DNA from: Boseongicola sp.
GTDB lineage: Bacteria > Pseudomonadota > Alphaproteobacteria > Rhodobacterales > Rhodobacteraceae
NCBI GenBank assembly: GCA_028824715.1
Contig: JAPPCV010000053.1
Coordinates: 21,808 to 85,807, forward strand
Direction: 5' to 3'
Length of the DNA: 64,000 nt
The position numbers and the translations under genes are program-made. Shown one piece after another: positions 19,566 through 27,115 of the stretch. The notes below the pieces were generated by a model that saw nothing but the letters and a program-made list of their open reading frames with translations, ran no database searches and was not told the DNA's origin. The number at the start of each line of letters is the position of its first letter. Positions within the stretch are counted from its first letter, which is position 1.

Positions 19566-20123
19566 ATGGCGGCTGCATCACCGCCCGTTTGCGACTTTGG
19601 CTGGAAGGCGCCAGCCTTCTCGCTGCCAACCACCGATGGACGGGTTCTGGCACTTTCCGACGTTGCGGGCCCCAAGGGCACGCTGGTCATGTTCATATGC
19701 AACCATTGCCCCTACGTTCTTGCGGTGCTCGACCGCATGATCAGGGACGCGCGTGACCTGCAGCCGCTCGGCGTCGGCGTGGCGGCGATTTGCTCGAACG
19801 ACGCGGTCACGTATCCGGCAGACAGTTTCGACAACATGAAGCGACTGGCCGAAGAGCGCGGATTCCCGTTTCCCTACCTGCACGACGAGGACCAGACGGT
19901 CGCGCACGCCTACGGTGCCGTCTGCACCCCCGACTTTTTCGGATTCAATTCCGATCTGGAACTGCAGTACAGGGGCAGGCTTGACGCATCCGGAAGCCGC
20001 CCGGGGCCGCACGATCTCCGACGCGACCTGTTCGAAGCGATGCGGGAAGTGTCCTCGACCGGCAAGGGGCCGCAAGACCAGATACGATCGACCGGGTGTT
20101 CCATCAAGTGGAAGGCCGCATAG
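19566..20123 (+). CDS. Thioredoxin-fold (AhpC/TSA-like) protein with CNHCPYV motif
   Basis: A 185-residue thioredoxin-like protein of the alphaproteobacterial group found with FICNHCPYV. The CxxC at about residues 45-48 is followed by VLAVLDRMIRDARDL, GVAAICSNDAVTYPADSFDN and AHAYGAVCTPDFFGFN. The cis-proline region is CTPDFFGF. No signal peptide is present. A thiol-disulphide or peroxide-related role is likely, but the partner is unknown. It starts 3 bp after rpe, with AAGGAG inside the rpe end, so the two are co-transcribed. Confidence 0.87.
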   Translation: MAAASPPVCDFGWKAPAFSLPTTDGRVLALSDVAGPKGTLVMFICNHCPYVLAVLDRMIRDARDLQPLGVGVAAICSNDAVTYPADSFDNMKRLAEERGFPFPYLHDEDQTVAHAYGAVCTPDFFGFNSDLELQYRGRLDASGSRPGPHDLRRDLFEAMREVSSTGKGPQDQIRSTGCSIKWKAA

Positions 20124-20153
20124 ACCAGTTCTGTCAATTCGCTACCAGGCAAT

Positions 20154-20182
20154 CCTGCGCGGCCCGGAAATTGGCGCGCAGG
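20154..20182. terminator. Hairpin between convergent thioredoxin-like and smc genes
   Basis: CCTGCGCG (20154-20161) and CGCGCAGG (20175-20182) form an 8-bp perfect stem with a 13-base loop. It lies between two convergent stops. No T-run follows, so intrinsic termination is only a possibility. Confidence 0.4.
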
Positions 20183-20216
20183 CTCCGGCAACATGCACGG
20201 CACGCGCGCCTGCCGC

Positions 20217-23200
20217 TCACGCGACAAGCGATTCCGCCACTTTCAGGTCAACCGATACGAGCTGGCTCACGCCCTGCTCGCCCATGGTCACGCCAAAGAG
20301 CCGGTCCATCCTGGACATTGTCACCGCATGGTGGGTGATGATCAGGAAGCGTGTTTCCGTTCGACGGCACATCTCGTCCAGCAGATCGCAGAAGCGCATG
20401 ACATTTGCGTCGTCAAGGGGCGCATCGACCTCGTCCAGCACGCAAATCGGCGCGGGATTGACAAGGAACACGGCGAAGATCAGGGCGATCGCGGTAAGTG
20501 TCTGCTCGCCGCCGGAAAGAAGCGACAGCGTCGAGAGCTTCTTGCCGGGCGGCTGGCAAAGGATCTCAAGGCCGGCATCCAGCGGATCATCCGATTCGAC
20601 CATCGCGAGCCTGGCCTTGCCGCCGCCAAACAAGTGCTTGAACAGGGCAGCAAAATTCGAGTTCACCTGATCGAATGCTGCAAGCAGACGCTCACGGCCT
20701 TCCTTGTTGAGACTGCTGATCCCGCTGCGGAGCTTCCGGATCGCTTCCTCAAGATCGGTCTTTTCGGCCAGCAGGCTCCCGTGCTCCTCCTCGACCTCGC
20801 GGGCATCTTCCTCCGCGCGGAGATTCACCGCGCCAAGCGCGTCCCGGGTTCGGCGAAGGCGGATCACTTCCGCCTCGATCCTGTCGGCTGGCTGCATTTT
20901 CTCAGGATCGGCATCAAGCGACTCGAGGAGCGCCGCCGGTGTCGTCTGCTGCTCCTCGAGGATCCGTTCTTCCGCCACGACCAGGGCCTCGCGCGCTGCC
21001 TCCACCCGCGCGTCCGAGGCTGCACGTCGTTCGCGTGCCTCTGACGCCCTGCGTTCAGCCTCACGCTCCGCCTCCTTGGCATTGCGTTCAACCGTTTCGG
21101 CCTCGGCCAATGCATCAGCGGCAGTTCGGCGTCTCTCCTCTGCGGCGTCAAGCTCGTTCGAAAGCGTGTTGCGCTCGACCGCAATACGGTCGGGAGCGCC
21201 CCTTGCCTCTTCAAGTTCCAGCTCCGAGGATGCACGGCGCTCGGCCAGTTCACTGACGCGAGCCCTTGCATTCTTGAGACGGTCCTGCCACGTGCCGCGC
21301 AAGGCCACTATCTCCGCAAGGCGGCGCTCCCTGGCCTCTCCCTGGCGCTTCAACGCCTCAAGCGCCGAGCGGCATGCGACAAGGTTCCTTCGCGCTTCTT
21401 CAACGCCGCTCTTCGTTTCCTCGGCTTGGGCACGCAGCTTCTGGAGGTCGCCGAACTCGACGAGAGCCTTCTCCGCCTGTTCAAGGCGTTCGCGCGCTGC
21501 AGCCGCTTCGTCGCCATGGCGGCTGACGGCAAGTTCCGCAGCCTCGCACTTTGACTCGGCTATGTCCCTGCTCGCCTCGCACTGGGACGCCATCCGGCCG
21601 GCCTCCGTCAAGGCGCGATCGGCGGCCAGACGAGTCTCCCTTGCCTCGCTGGCACGTACAACAAGCGCATCCAGCTCCGACCGCACCTCGCCGTAGGCCT
21701 GGCTTGCGGTCTCGGATCGTGCGTTTGCGGCTTCAAGTTCACCCTCGAGATGCTTCAGGCGGTTCAACCGCTCGATTCTGAGGGCGGCCGCCGAATGGAT
21801 CTCTCCTGCGCCAGCCCGGAACCCGTCCCATCTCCAGAGTCTGCCGTCCTTGCTGACGAGGCGCTGCCCGGGCTTCAGGTCTGCCTGCAAGCGCACCGCA
21901 ACCGCAGGTTCGACCAGACCGATCTGGCCGAGGCGTCGCGCAAGCACCGGGGGCACGTTGACATGATCCGACAGCGGTTCAACCGAACCCGGCAGGGCCT
22001 GCGAGGTCTCGTAGTCCCGAAGGACCACCCATCCAGACTCGGCATCGCCCTCGACCTCAGGCGCACGGAGGTCGTCGGCAAACGCGGCGCCAATCGCCTT
22101 CTCGTAGCCCGGCGTCACGGACAATCGGTCCACGATCTCCGGTTCCTCGGACTGCCCGTCGTCCACAAGAACCGCCAAGGCCGCCACTTCGGACTGAAGT
22201 GCCTTGACTTCACCGTCTGTCGCGGAACGGGCCGCGCGGGCCTCCGCCTCCTTGCCTTGCGCAGAGTCGCGTGCGTCGTCAGCTTCGAACAACGCCTTTT
22301 CCGCCACCTCAGCTTCCCTTTGGGCGGCGTCCCGCGCCGCCACGGCCGCCACACGAGAAGTCTCGGCCTCGGCAAGCGCCTTGCGCACGGCCTCTCCATC
22401 GGACCTGGCTTGCGTCTCTGCGGCCTCGCTGCGTGCAAGCGTCGTTCGTGCATCCTGCGCAAGTCGCTCCGCTGACTGGTGGCGGGCCATGAGGCGGGCG
22501 ACATCCTCGGTCAGCTGCGAATTCTCGGTCTCGCGGTCCTGCAGCACACGTGCTGCGTCCTGCGCATCCGCAACCGCGACCTCGACCGCGTCTGCGTGCG
22601 CCTTGTCGGCATCGACGAGTTCGGCCTCTTCCTCGTCCAACGCACTGAGGTTCTCGACTGCGTCCTGGTCAAGGCCCGCTTCCCTGTCCACGTCCCGCGC
22701 AAGCTGAGCGATACGCGCACCGAGCGTCTCAACGGCTTCCGCCGCACGCCTTTCCTGTTCATCAAGGCTGTCGGCACGATGCTGCAGTCGAGCCAGTGCG
22801 GCGGACGCAAAGGCCGCCTTCTCCCGAAGCGGCGGCAGCGCCACTTCCGCGCCCGCCCGCGTGTCTGCTGCAGCACGTGCGAGGCGCTCCGCCTCCGACG
22901 CAATGCGCGAGTCTTCCGCCAAGGTGGCCTCTGCTGCGGTCCGGGCTCGTTCCGCCTCCTTCCAGCGCAGGTAGAGGAGAAGGCCTTCTGCCTGCCGCAA
23001 CCGTTCGCTCACTTCGCGGTAACGCTTCGCCTGCCTGGCCTGGCGGGCAAGTGCGGCCAGCTGTGCGGCGAGCTGCTCGATCACGTCATTGACACGACCA
23101 AGATTGGCTTCTGCACCGGCAAGTTTCAGTTCGGCCTCGTGCCGACGCTGGTAGAGGCCGGAAATTCCTGCCGCCTCCTCGAGGATGCGTCTGCGTGCCT

Positions 23201-23672
23201 TGGGCTTGGCATTGACCAGCTCCGCGATCTGGCCCTGGCGCACAAGCGCCGGGGAATGCGCCCCGGTGGAGGCGTCGGCAAACAGCATTTGAACGTCACG
23301 GGCACGAACGTCCTTCGCGTTCACCTTGAACGCCGAACCCGCGTCTCGGGTGATCCGGCGTACCACTTCCAGCGTATCGGTCGTGTTGAAGCCGGTCGGC
23401 GCGGTGCGTTCGCTGTTGTCGAGAATGAGGGTCACGTCGGCCGAGTTGCGGGCGGGACGCGTCGAGGCGCCGCCGAAAATGACGTCATCCATGCCGCCGC
23501 CCCGCATTGCCGTGGGCCGGTTCTCGCCCATGACCCAACGCAACGCTTCCAGCAAGTTGGACTTGCCGCAGCCGTTCGGGCCAACAATGCCTGTCAATCC
23601 GTCCGCAATGATCAAGTCGGTCGGATCTACGAAACTCTTGAACCCGTTTAGGCGAAGGCGCTTGAAACGCAC
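20217..23672 (-). CDS. smc: Chromosome segregation protein SMC
   Basis: Condensin ATPase that organises and segregates the chromosome. The protein is about 1151 residues, the normal SMC length. The N-terminal ATP site GPNGCGKSNLLEALRWVMGE begins near residue 31. Long alternating Ala/Glu/Arg coiled coils flank a hinge around GYEKAIGAAFADDLRAPEVE. The C-terminal head has the signature LLSGGEQTLTAIALIFAVF and Walker B ICVLDEVDAPLDDANV. A GTG at 23672 begins MRFKRLRLNGFKSF, the family start, with GAGG about 8 bases upstream; further upstream extension is not SMC-like. The stop faces the rpe operon. Confidence 0.95.
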   Translation of the reverse strand: MRFKRLRLNGFKSFVDPTDLIIADGLTGIVGPNGCGKSNLLEALRWVMGENRPTAMRGGGMDDVIFGGASTRPARNSADVTLILDNSERTAPTGFNTTDTLEVVRRITRDAGSAFKVNAKDVRARDVQMLFADASTGAHSPALVRQGQIAELVNAKPKARRRILEEAAGISGLYQRRHEAELKLAGAEANLGRVNDVIEQLAAQLAALARQARQAKRYREVSERLRQAEGLLLYLRWKEAERARTAAEATLAEDSRIASEAERLARAAADTRAGAEVALPPLREKAAFASAALARLQHRADSLDEQERRAAEAVETLGARIAQLARDVDREAGLDQDAVENLSALDEEEAELVDADKAHADAVEVAVADAQDAARVLQDRETENSQLTEDVARLMARHQSAERLAQDARTTLARSEAAETQARSDGEAVRKALAEAETSRVAAVAARDAAQREAEVAEKALFEADDARDSAQGKEAEARAARSATDGEVKALQSEVAALAVLVDDGQSEEPEIVDRLSVTPGYEKAIGAAFADDLRAPEVEGDAESGWVVLRDYETSQALPGSVEPLSDHVNVPPVLARRLGQIGLVEPAVAVRLQADLKPGQRLVSKDGRLWRWDGFRAGAGEIHSAAALRIERLNRLKHLEGELEAANARSETASQAYGEVRSELDALVVRASEARETRLAADRALTEAGRMASQCEASRDIAESKCEAAELAVSRHGDEAAAARERLEQAEKALVEFGDLQKLRAQAEETKSGVEEARRNLVACRSALEALKRQGEARERRLAEIVALRGTWQDRLKNARARVSELAERRASSELELEEARGAPDRIAVERNTLSNELDAAEERRRTAADALAEAETVERNAKEAEREAERRASEARERRAASDARVEAAREALVVAEERILEEQQTTPAALLESLDADPEKMQPADRIEAEVIRLRRTRDALGAVNLRAEEDAREVEEEHGSLLAEKTDLEEAIRKLRSGISSLNKEGRERLLAAFDQVNSNFAALFKHLFGGGKARLAMVESDDPLDAGLEILCQPPGKKLSTLSLLSGGEQTLTAIALIFAVFLVNPAPICVLDEVDAPLDDANVMRFCDLLDEMCRRTETRFLIITHHAVTMSRMDRLFGVTMGEQGVSQLVSVDLKVAESLVA

Positions 23673-23817
23673 GGATGTTGCCTCGCAATTGATTCCGGTC
23701 TGCCAAATGTCCGGCGAAGAGTCCCGAGAGTCAACAACGAACACAAAGGAAAGCGTAACGACCTGCAGTTGCCTACAACATATTGCAGATTCGAGAGCAT
23801 TGTGCAATGTCGTGTCA

Positions 23818-24594
23818 ATGTCGGAGTCCGTGACCATCACAGACCGGATAGATCCGGCGCGCGCGCAGGCGCTGCTGGCTGCGATGGACAGGCCTCCGCG
23901 CGTCAAGTCGGGTGACGTCCTGCCTCCCCTCGCACATTTCGCCTTCTTTTGGGACCCCGTGGCCGAAGCCCGAATCGGACGGGACGGACACGCCAGGCCG
24001 GGCGGCCTCATCCCGGACATGGGTCTGCCAGTTCGCATGTGGGCCGGGGGCCGGCTCGCGTTTCACGCGCCCTTCAGGGGCGGATTTGCCGCCCGAAAGG
24101 TGACAACACTGCACGAAGTCAAGGAAAAGCGGGGACGAAGCGGCAGGCTTGGACTGGTCACGCTGAGACATGAAATCCATCAGCGCCACGCGCCCGTCAT
24201 CACCGAAATGCAGGACATCGTCTATCGCGAGCCAGGCGCCCTCCCTGGCGATCCGCCCGTGGAAGCTTGCCAGGCCCACGAGCGCCATGCCCTGAAGCTT
24301 CGGGAAGTCACGCTGTTTCGCTATTCCGCGGTCACCTTCAACGGTCATCGCATTCACTACGACGCGAGCTACTGTCGAGAGGAAGGCTATCCCGGGCTGG
24401 TCGTGCACGGGCCGCTTCTGGCAACCCGGCTTGCCTGCCTTGCCGCCGAACGCCTCGGCACCCTCAAGTCATTCTCGTACCGCGCGACGGCCCCGCTCTT
24501 TCTCGGCGACACTGCCTGGCTCTGCCGCGCGGGCGACAGGTACTGGGTCGAAGGTCCGAAGAGGAGGCGCTGCATGGTGGCGACAGCGAATTGA
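23818..24594 (+). CDS. MaoC/FAS1-like hydroxyacyl dehydratase (mesaconyl-C4-CoA hydratase-type)
   Basis: A 258-residue double hot-dog-like protein of the group containing HTD2 and mesaconyl-C4-CoA or itaconyl-CoA hydratases. Diagnostic parts are PPLAHFAFFWDPV in the N-terminal domain, then FRYSAVTFNGHRIHYDASY and EGYPGLVVHGPLLATRLACL, the active-site His-Tyr region of the C-terminal domain. The domain order and LVVHGPL segment fit this family well. The substrate is a CoA or acyl carrier thioester that cannot be chosen from sequence alone. It is divergent from smc, with 145 bp between the starts. Confidence 0.85.
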   Translation: MSESVTITDRIDPARAQALLAAMDRPPRVKSGDVLPPLAHFAFFWDPVAEARIGRDGHARPGGLIPDMGLPVRMWAGGRLAFHAPFRGGFAARKVTTLHEVKEKRGRSGRLGLVTLRHEIHQRHAPVITEMQDIVYREPGALPGDPPVEACQAHERHALKLREVTLFRYSAVTFNGHRIHYDASYCREEGYPGLVVHGPLLATRLACLAAERLGTLKSFSYRATAPLFLGDTAWLCRAGDRYWVEGPKRRRCMVATAN

Positions 24595-24706
24595 GGAAAC
24601 CGGCGCACCCAGCGAATCCGATGCGCTGTTCGGGTGTCCCGACATTCGCGCGCATCCCATTGGGCCCAATCAGGTTGCCTGATCTGCCCCGCCCAGACGC
24701 ACGCGA

Positions 24707-24735
24707 TTGACTACCTACATTATTGTAGTCATATT
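24707..24735 (+). promoter_or_regulatory. brnTA promoter with overlapping palindromic operator
   Basis: TTGACT at 24707-24712 and CATATT at 24730-24735 are spaced 17 bp as a sigma-70 promoter. A perfect inverted repeat, TGACTAC (24708-24714) and GTAGTCA (24725-24731), covers both elements. BrnA antitoxins are known to repress their own operon, so this is the likely BrnA or BrnTA site. Confidence 0.65.
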
Positions 24736-24741
24736 TCTGCA

Positions 24742-25053
24742 ATGACAAATCCGCGCTTCACATGGGATGAGGACAAGAACCTCTCCATCCAGCGCAAGCA
24801 CGGCCTCAGCTTCGAGGTCGCCGCCCGTGCATTTCTTGATCCGCTGCAGCTCTCCAGGCAAGACCGCATCGAGGACGGGGAGCAACGCTGGCAAACGATG
24901 GGCCAGAGAGGCCAGATCGACGGCCTTGCCATTGTCGTGGTGGCTCACACCTTCACGGAAGCGAGGTCAGTGGACGAGCAGGTGGAAGTGATCCGCTTCA
25001 TCTCGGCACGGCCTGCAACACGAAGAGAAGGGAACCGGCATGAAGAAGGTTGA
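24742..25053 (+). CDS. brnT: BrnT-family toxin
   Basis: RelE-fold ribonuclease toxin of the BrnT type, about 103 residues. The family opening MTNPRFTWDEDKNLSIQRKH is clear, with the FTWDEDKN and KHGLSFEVAARAFLDP blocks. In the middle, ERWQTMGQ-type residues (EQRWQTMGQRGQI) and the C-terminal VEVIRFISARPATRREG carry the basic catalytic-region residues. The ATG at 24742 is used; an upstream in-frame ATG does not fit. The gene overlaps brnA by 14 bp. Confidence 0.9.
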   Translation: MTNPRFTWDEDKNLSIQRKHGLSFEVAARAFLDPLQLSRQDRIEDGEQRWQTMGQRGQIDGLAIVVVAHTFTEARSVDEQVEVIRFISARPATRREGNRHEEG

Positions 25054-25333
25054 ACATGCACTCGACACGCTCCCACCCTTGACGGAAGCGCAAAGAGGCA
25101 GCCTCAAGCTGCTGGCAGAGATGCATGACGACGAAATCAAGGCCGATGACATCCTTGAACTGACAAAGGGACAGTCGGCCGAGATGAAGACCGGCGCGTT
25201 CTACAGGCCCATCAAGAAGCAGATCACAACCCGCGTGGACGCGGATGTGCTGGCGTGGCTCAAGTCCAGTGGAAAGGGCTATCAGTCCCGCATGAACGCC
25301 ATCCTCCGGCAGGCGATGCTGGACGCGAAATGA
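25040..25333 (+). CDS. brnA: BrnA-family antitoxin
   Basis: Antitoxin of 97 residues with the C-terminal ribbon-helix-helix DNA-binding domain KKQITTRVDADVLAWLKSSG followed by KGYQSRMNAILRQAML, the hallmark of BrnA. The N-terminal helix region would wrap the toxin. Toxin-first order and 14-bp overlap are normal for this system. The promoter palindrome upstream is its probable operator. Confidence 0.9.
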   Translation: MKKVEHALDTLPPLTEAQRGSLKLLAEMHDDEIKADDILELTKGQSAEMKTGAFYRPIKKQITTRVDADVLAWLKSSGKGYQSRMNAILRQAMLDAK

Positions 25334-25549
25334 ACTGCATAATTCGTCAACCGGCGCGCCTTCGACACCCATTTCACGCCTGGTCGGAGACTCCGGACCT
25401 GCGACCGGCTAGCGCAGGGGTCGCGGCGATGACCGGCACGGGCCCCTCATCGGGCAGGCCGCTCCTGCTTCGTGCGCTCTCGAATGCAGCATTCGCCACT
25501 GCAACGCTGGCGTGCCGAGCACCAGCCAAATGCCAGGCGGATGCGTACG

Positions 25550-27067
25550 TCAAAAATGGATCCTGTACTCCTCGCGAACCCTGAGATCCAACTCGTCAGG
25601 GACCTGAATCCTCGCCTCTGACAGGATCCTCTCAATTCTTGCACGGGCCTCGGACAGAATTTCCGGCTTTTGCGCCTCGTCCCACTCCTTGGGACTCATG
25701 CGGTTGCCAAGCACGGGGTAGGTGTATTCCGTCTGCATCATGCGCAACGTCTGGTCACTGCCCAAGTAGTGACCCGGCCCGCCAAGGCAAACCTCGCGCA
25801 TGGTCTCAAGCGAAACCGTGTCCTCGTCCACCTCTATCCCCCGGACGCAACGCAACGCCTGTCCAATGACGTCGTCGTCAAGAACAAGGCTCTCGAAGCA
25901 GAAGCCAAGGAGCGACGCCTGCATGCCCGCCGACTCGTAGACCATGTTCAATCCCGCAAGCCCCGCAAGCACGGCGCTGATCCCCTGCTCCCATCCCGTC
26001 TGGATGTCCGGGAGCTTGGAGTCCGCCATGCCGGCGGCCGCACCGCCAGGCAATCCGTAGAAGCGGTGCATCTGCGCGCAGCCCGCCGTGAGCAACGCCT
26101 GCTCGGCCGAGCCTCCGGACATTGCGCCCGTGCGAAGGTCCGACACGAAGGGCCATGTCCCGAACACCGCCGGGTGACCCTCGATGATCGAGTTCACGTA
26201 GACGACGCCCGCAAGACATTCGGCAACGGCCTGGACGATCGCCGTTGCTATCGGGGCGGGCGCGGTCGCTCCCGCCTGTCCAGCGGAAAGGAGCAACACC
26301 GGCATTCCGGCGCGAATGCAGCTTTCCATCACCATGCAGCTCTCTTCCGCGAACTTCATCGGCGGAACGACAAAGCAGTTCGAATTCGAAATGAAGGGCC
26401 GGGCACGCCATTCGGATTCGCTGCCGGCCAGCATGTGGATCAGCTCGATGGCGGGACCCACGTTGCCTGGTTCGGAAAACGATGTCCCGATGTGCTTCCT
26501 GGTGCCGGCAACGCAGGCATAGATCGTGTTCAGGTCGAGTTCGAGATTGTCCTCAATGTCGCGGCAGACCATCGGGCGCTGGAAGAAATGGATGTTGTCC
26601 AGGTTCTGGACCAGGCGAGCCGCATCGTGCAGGTCCGCCGTTGACGGATCCCGATACTCCTTCGTGAACGGGTCCACGACATGCACCGCGGCCCCGGCAG
26701 TGCCGTAGTGGACACGGCTTTCCTCAAGATGCAGGTCGAATTTCGGATCCCGGCCATGCAGCGTGATGTTGCGCGCCGCCTTTGCCAGCATGTCCTCAAC
26801 CAGCGCCCGTGAAAACCGAAGGCGTCCGTCCTCATCATGCCGCGCGCCTGCTGCCGTCATCGCTTCGACGCCGGACGGCGGGGCATCTGCAAGGCCAATC
26901 TCTTCCAGGGCATCAAGAGCGGCCTCGTGAATGCGCTTCACGCCTCTCTCGGAAAGCGGCGAATAGCGTCCGCCCTTCATGCCTGGACGCACCGGTCGCA
27001 ATTCCTCCGCCAGCGGTGCCGCACGGAGGGCAACGCGTGCAGCGCGTCCTCCCGAACGGCGGCTCAC
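25550..27067 (-). CDS. Trimethylamine methyltransferase (MttB) superfamily protein, non-pyrrolysine
   Basis: A 505-residue corrinoid-type methyltransferase of the MttB family. The reading frame is open throughout, with no internal TAG, so this is the non-pyrrolysine branch, which includes glycine betaine methyltransferase. Typical segments are NITLHGRDPKFDLHLEESRV, HYGTAGAAVHVVDPFT, and ISNSNCFVVPPMKFA. Later ones are LLLSAGQAGATAPAPIATAI and LPGGAAAGMADSKLPDIQTG. It likely removes a methyl group from a quaternary amine and passes it to a corrinoid or tetrahydrofolate acceptor; no corrinoid protein gene is adjacent. The start is GTG at 27067 with GGGTGA upstream. It is the last gene of the minus-strand operon, 48 bp after the FAD/GcvT gene. 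Confidence 0.88.
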   Translation of the reverse strand: MSRRSGGRAARVALRAAPLAEELRPVRPGMKGGRYSPLSERGVKRIHEAALDALEEIGLADAPPSGVEAMTAAGARHDEDGRLRFSRALVEDMLAKAARNITLHGRDPKFDLHLEESRVHYGTAGAAVHVVDPFTKEYRDPSTADLHDAARLVQNLDNIHFFQRPMVCRDIEDNLELDLNTIYACVAGTRKHIGTSFSEPGNVGPAIELIHMLAGSESEWRARPFISNSNCFVVPPMKFAEESCMVMESCIRAGMPVLLLSAGQAGATAPAPIATAIVQAVAECLAGVVYVNSIIEGHPAVFGTWPFVSDLRTGAMSGGSAEQALLTAGCAQMHRFYGLPGGAAAGMADSKLPDIQTGWEQGISAVLAGLAGLNMVYESAGMQASLLGFCFESLVLDDDVIGQALRCVRGIEVDEDTVSLETMREVCLGGPGHYLGSDQTLRMMQTEYTYPVLGNRMSPKEWDEAQKPEILSEARARIERILSEARIQVPDELDLRVREEYRIHF

Positions 27068-27115
27068 GGCTTCACCCCGTGCGCAGACAACCCGACTCGG
27101 CTCGCTCGTGACATC

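Noticed and set aside
25550..27067. Pyrrolysine-containing MttB
   Set aside because: No in-frame TAG occurs, so it belongs to the non-pyrrolysine branch.
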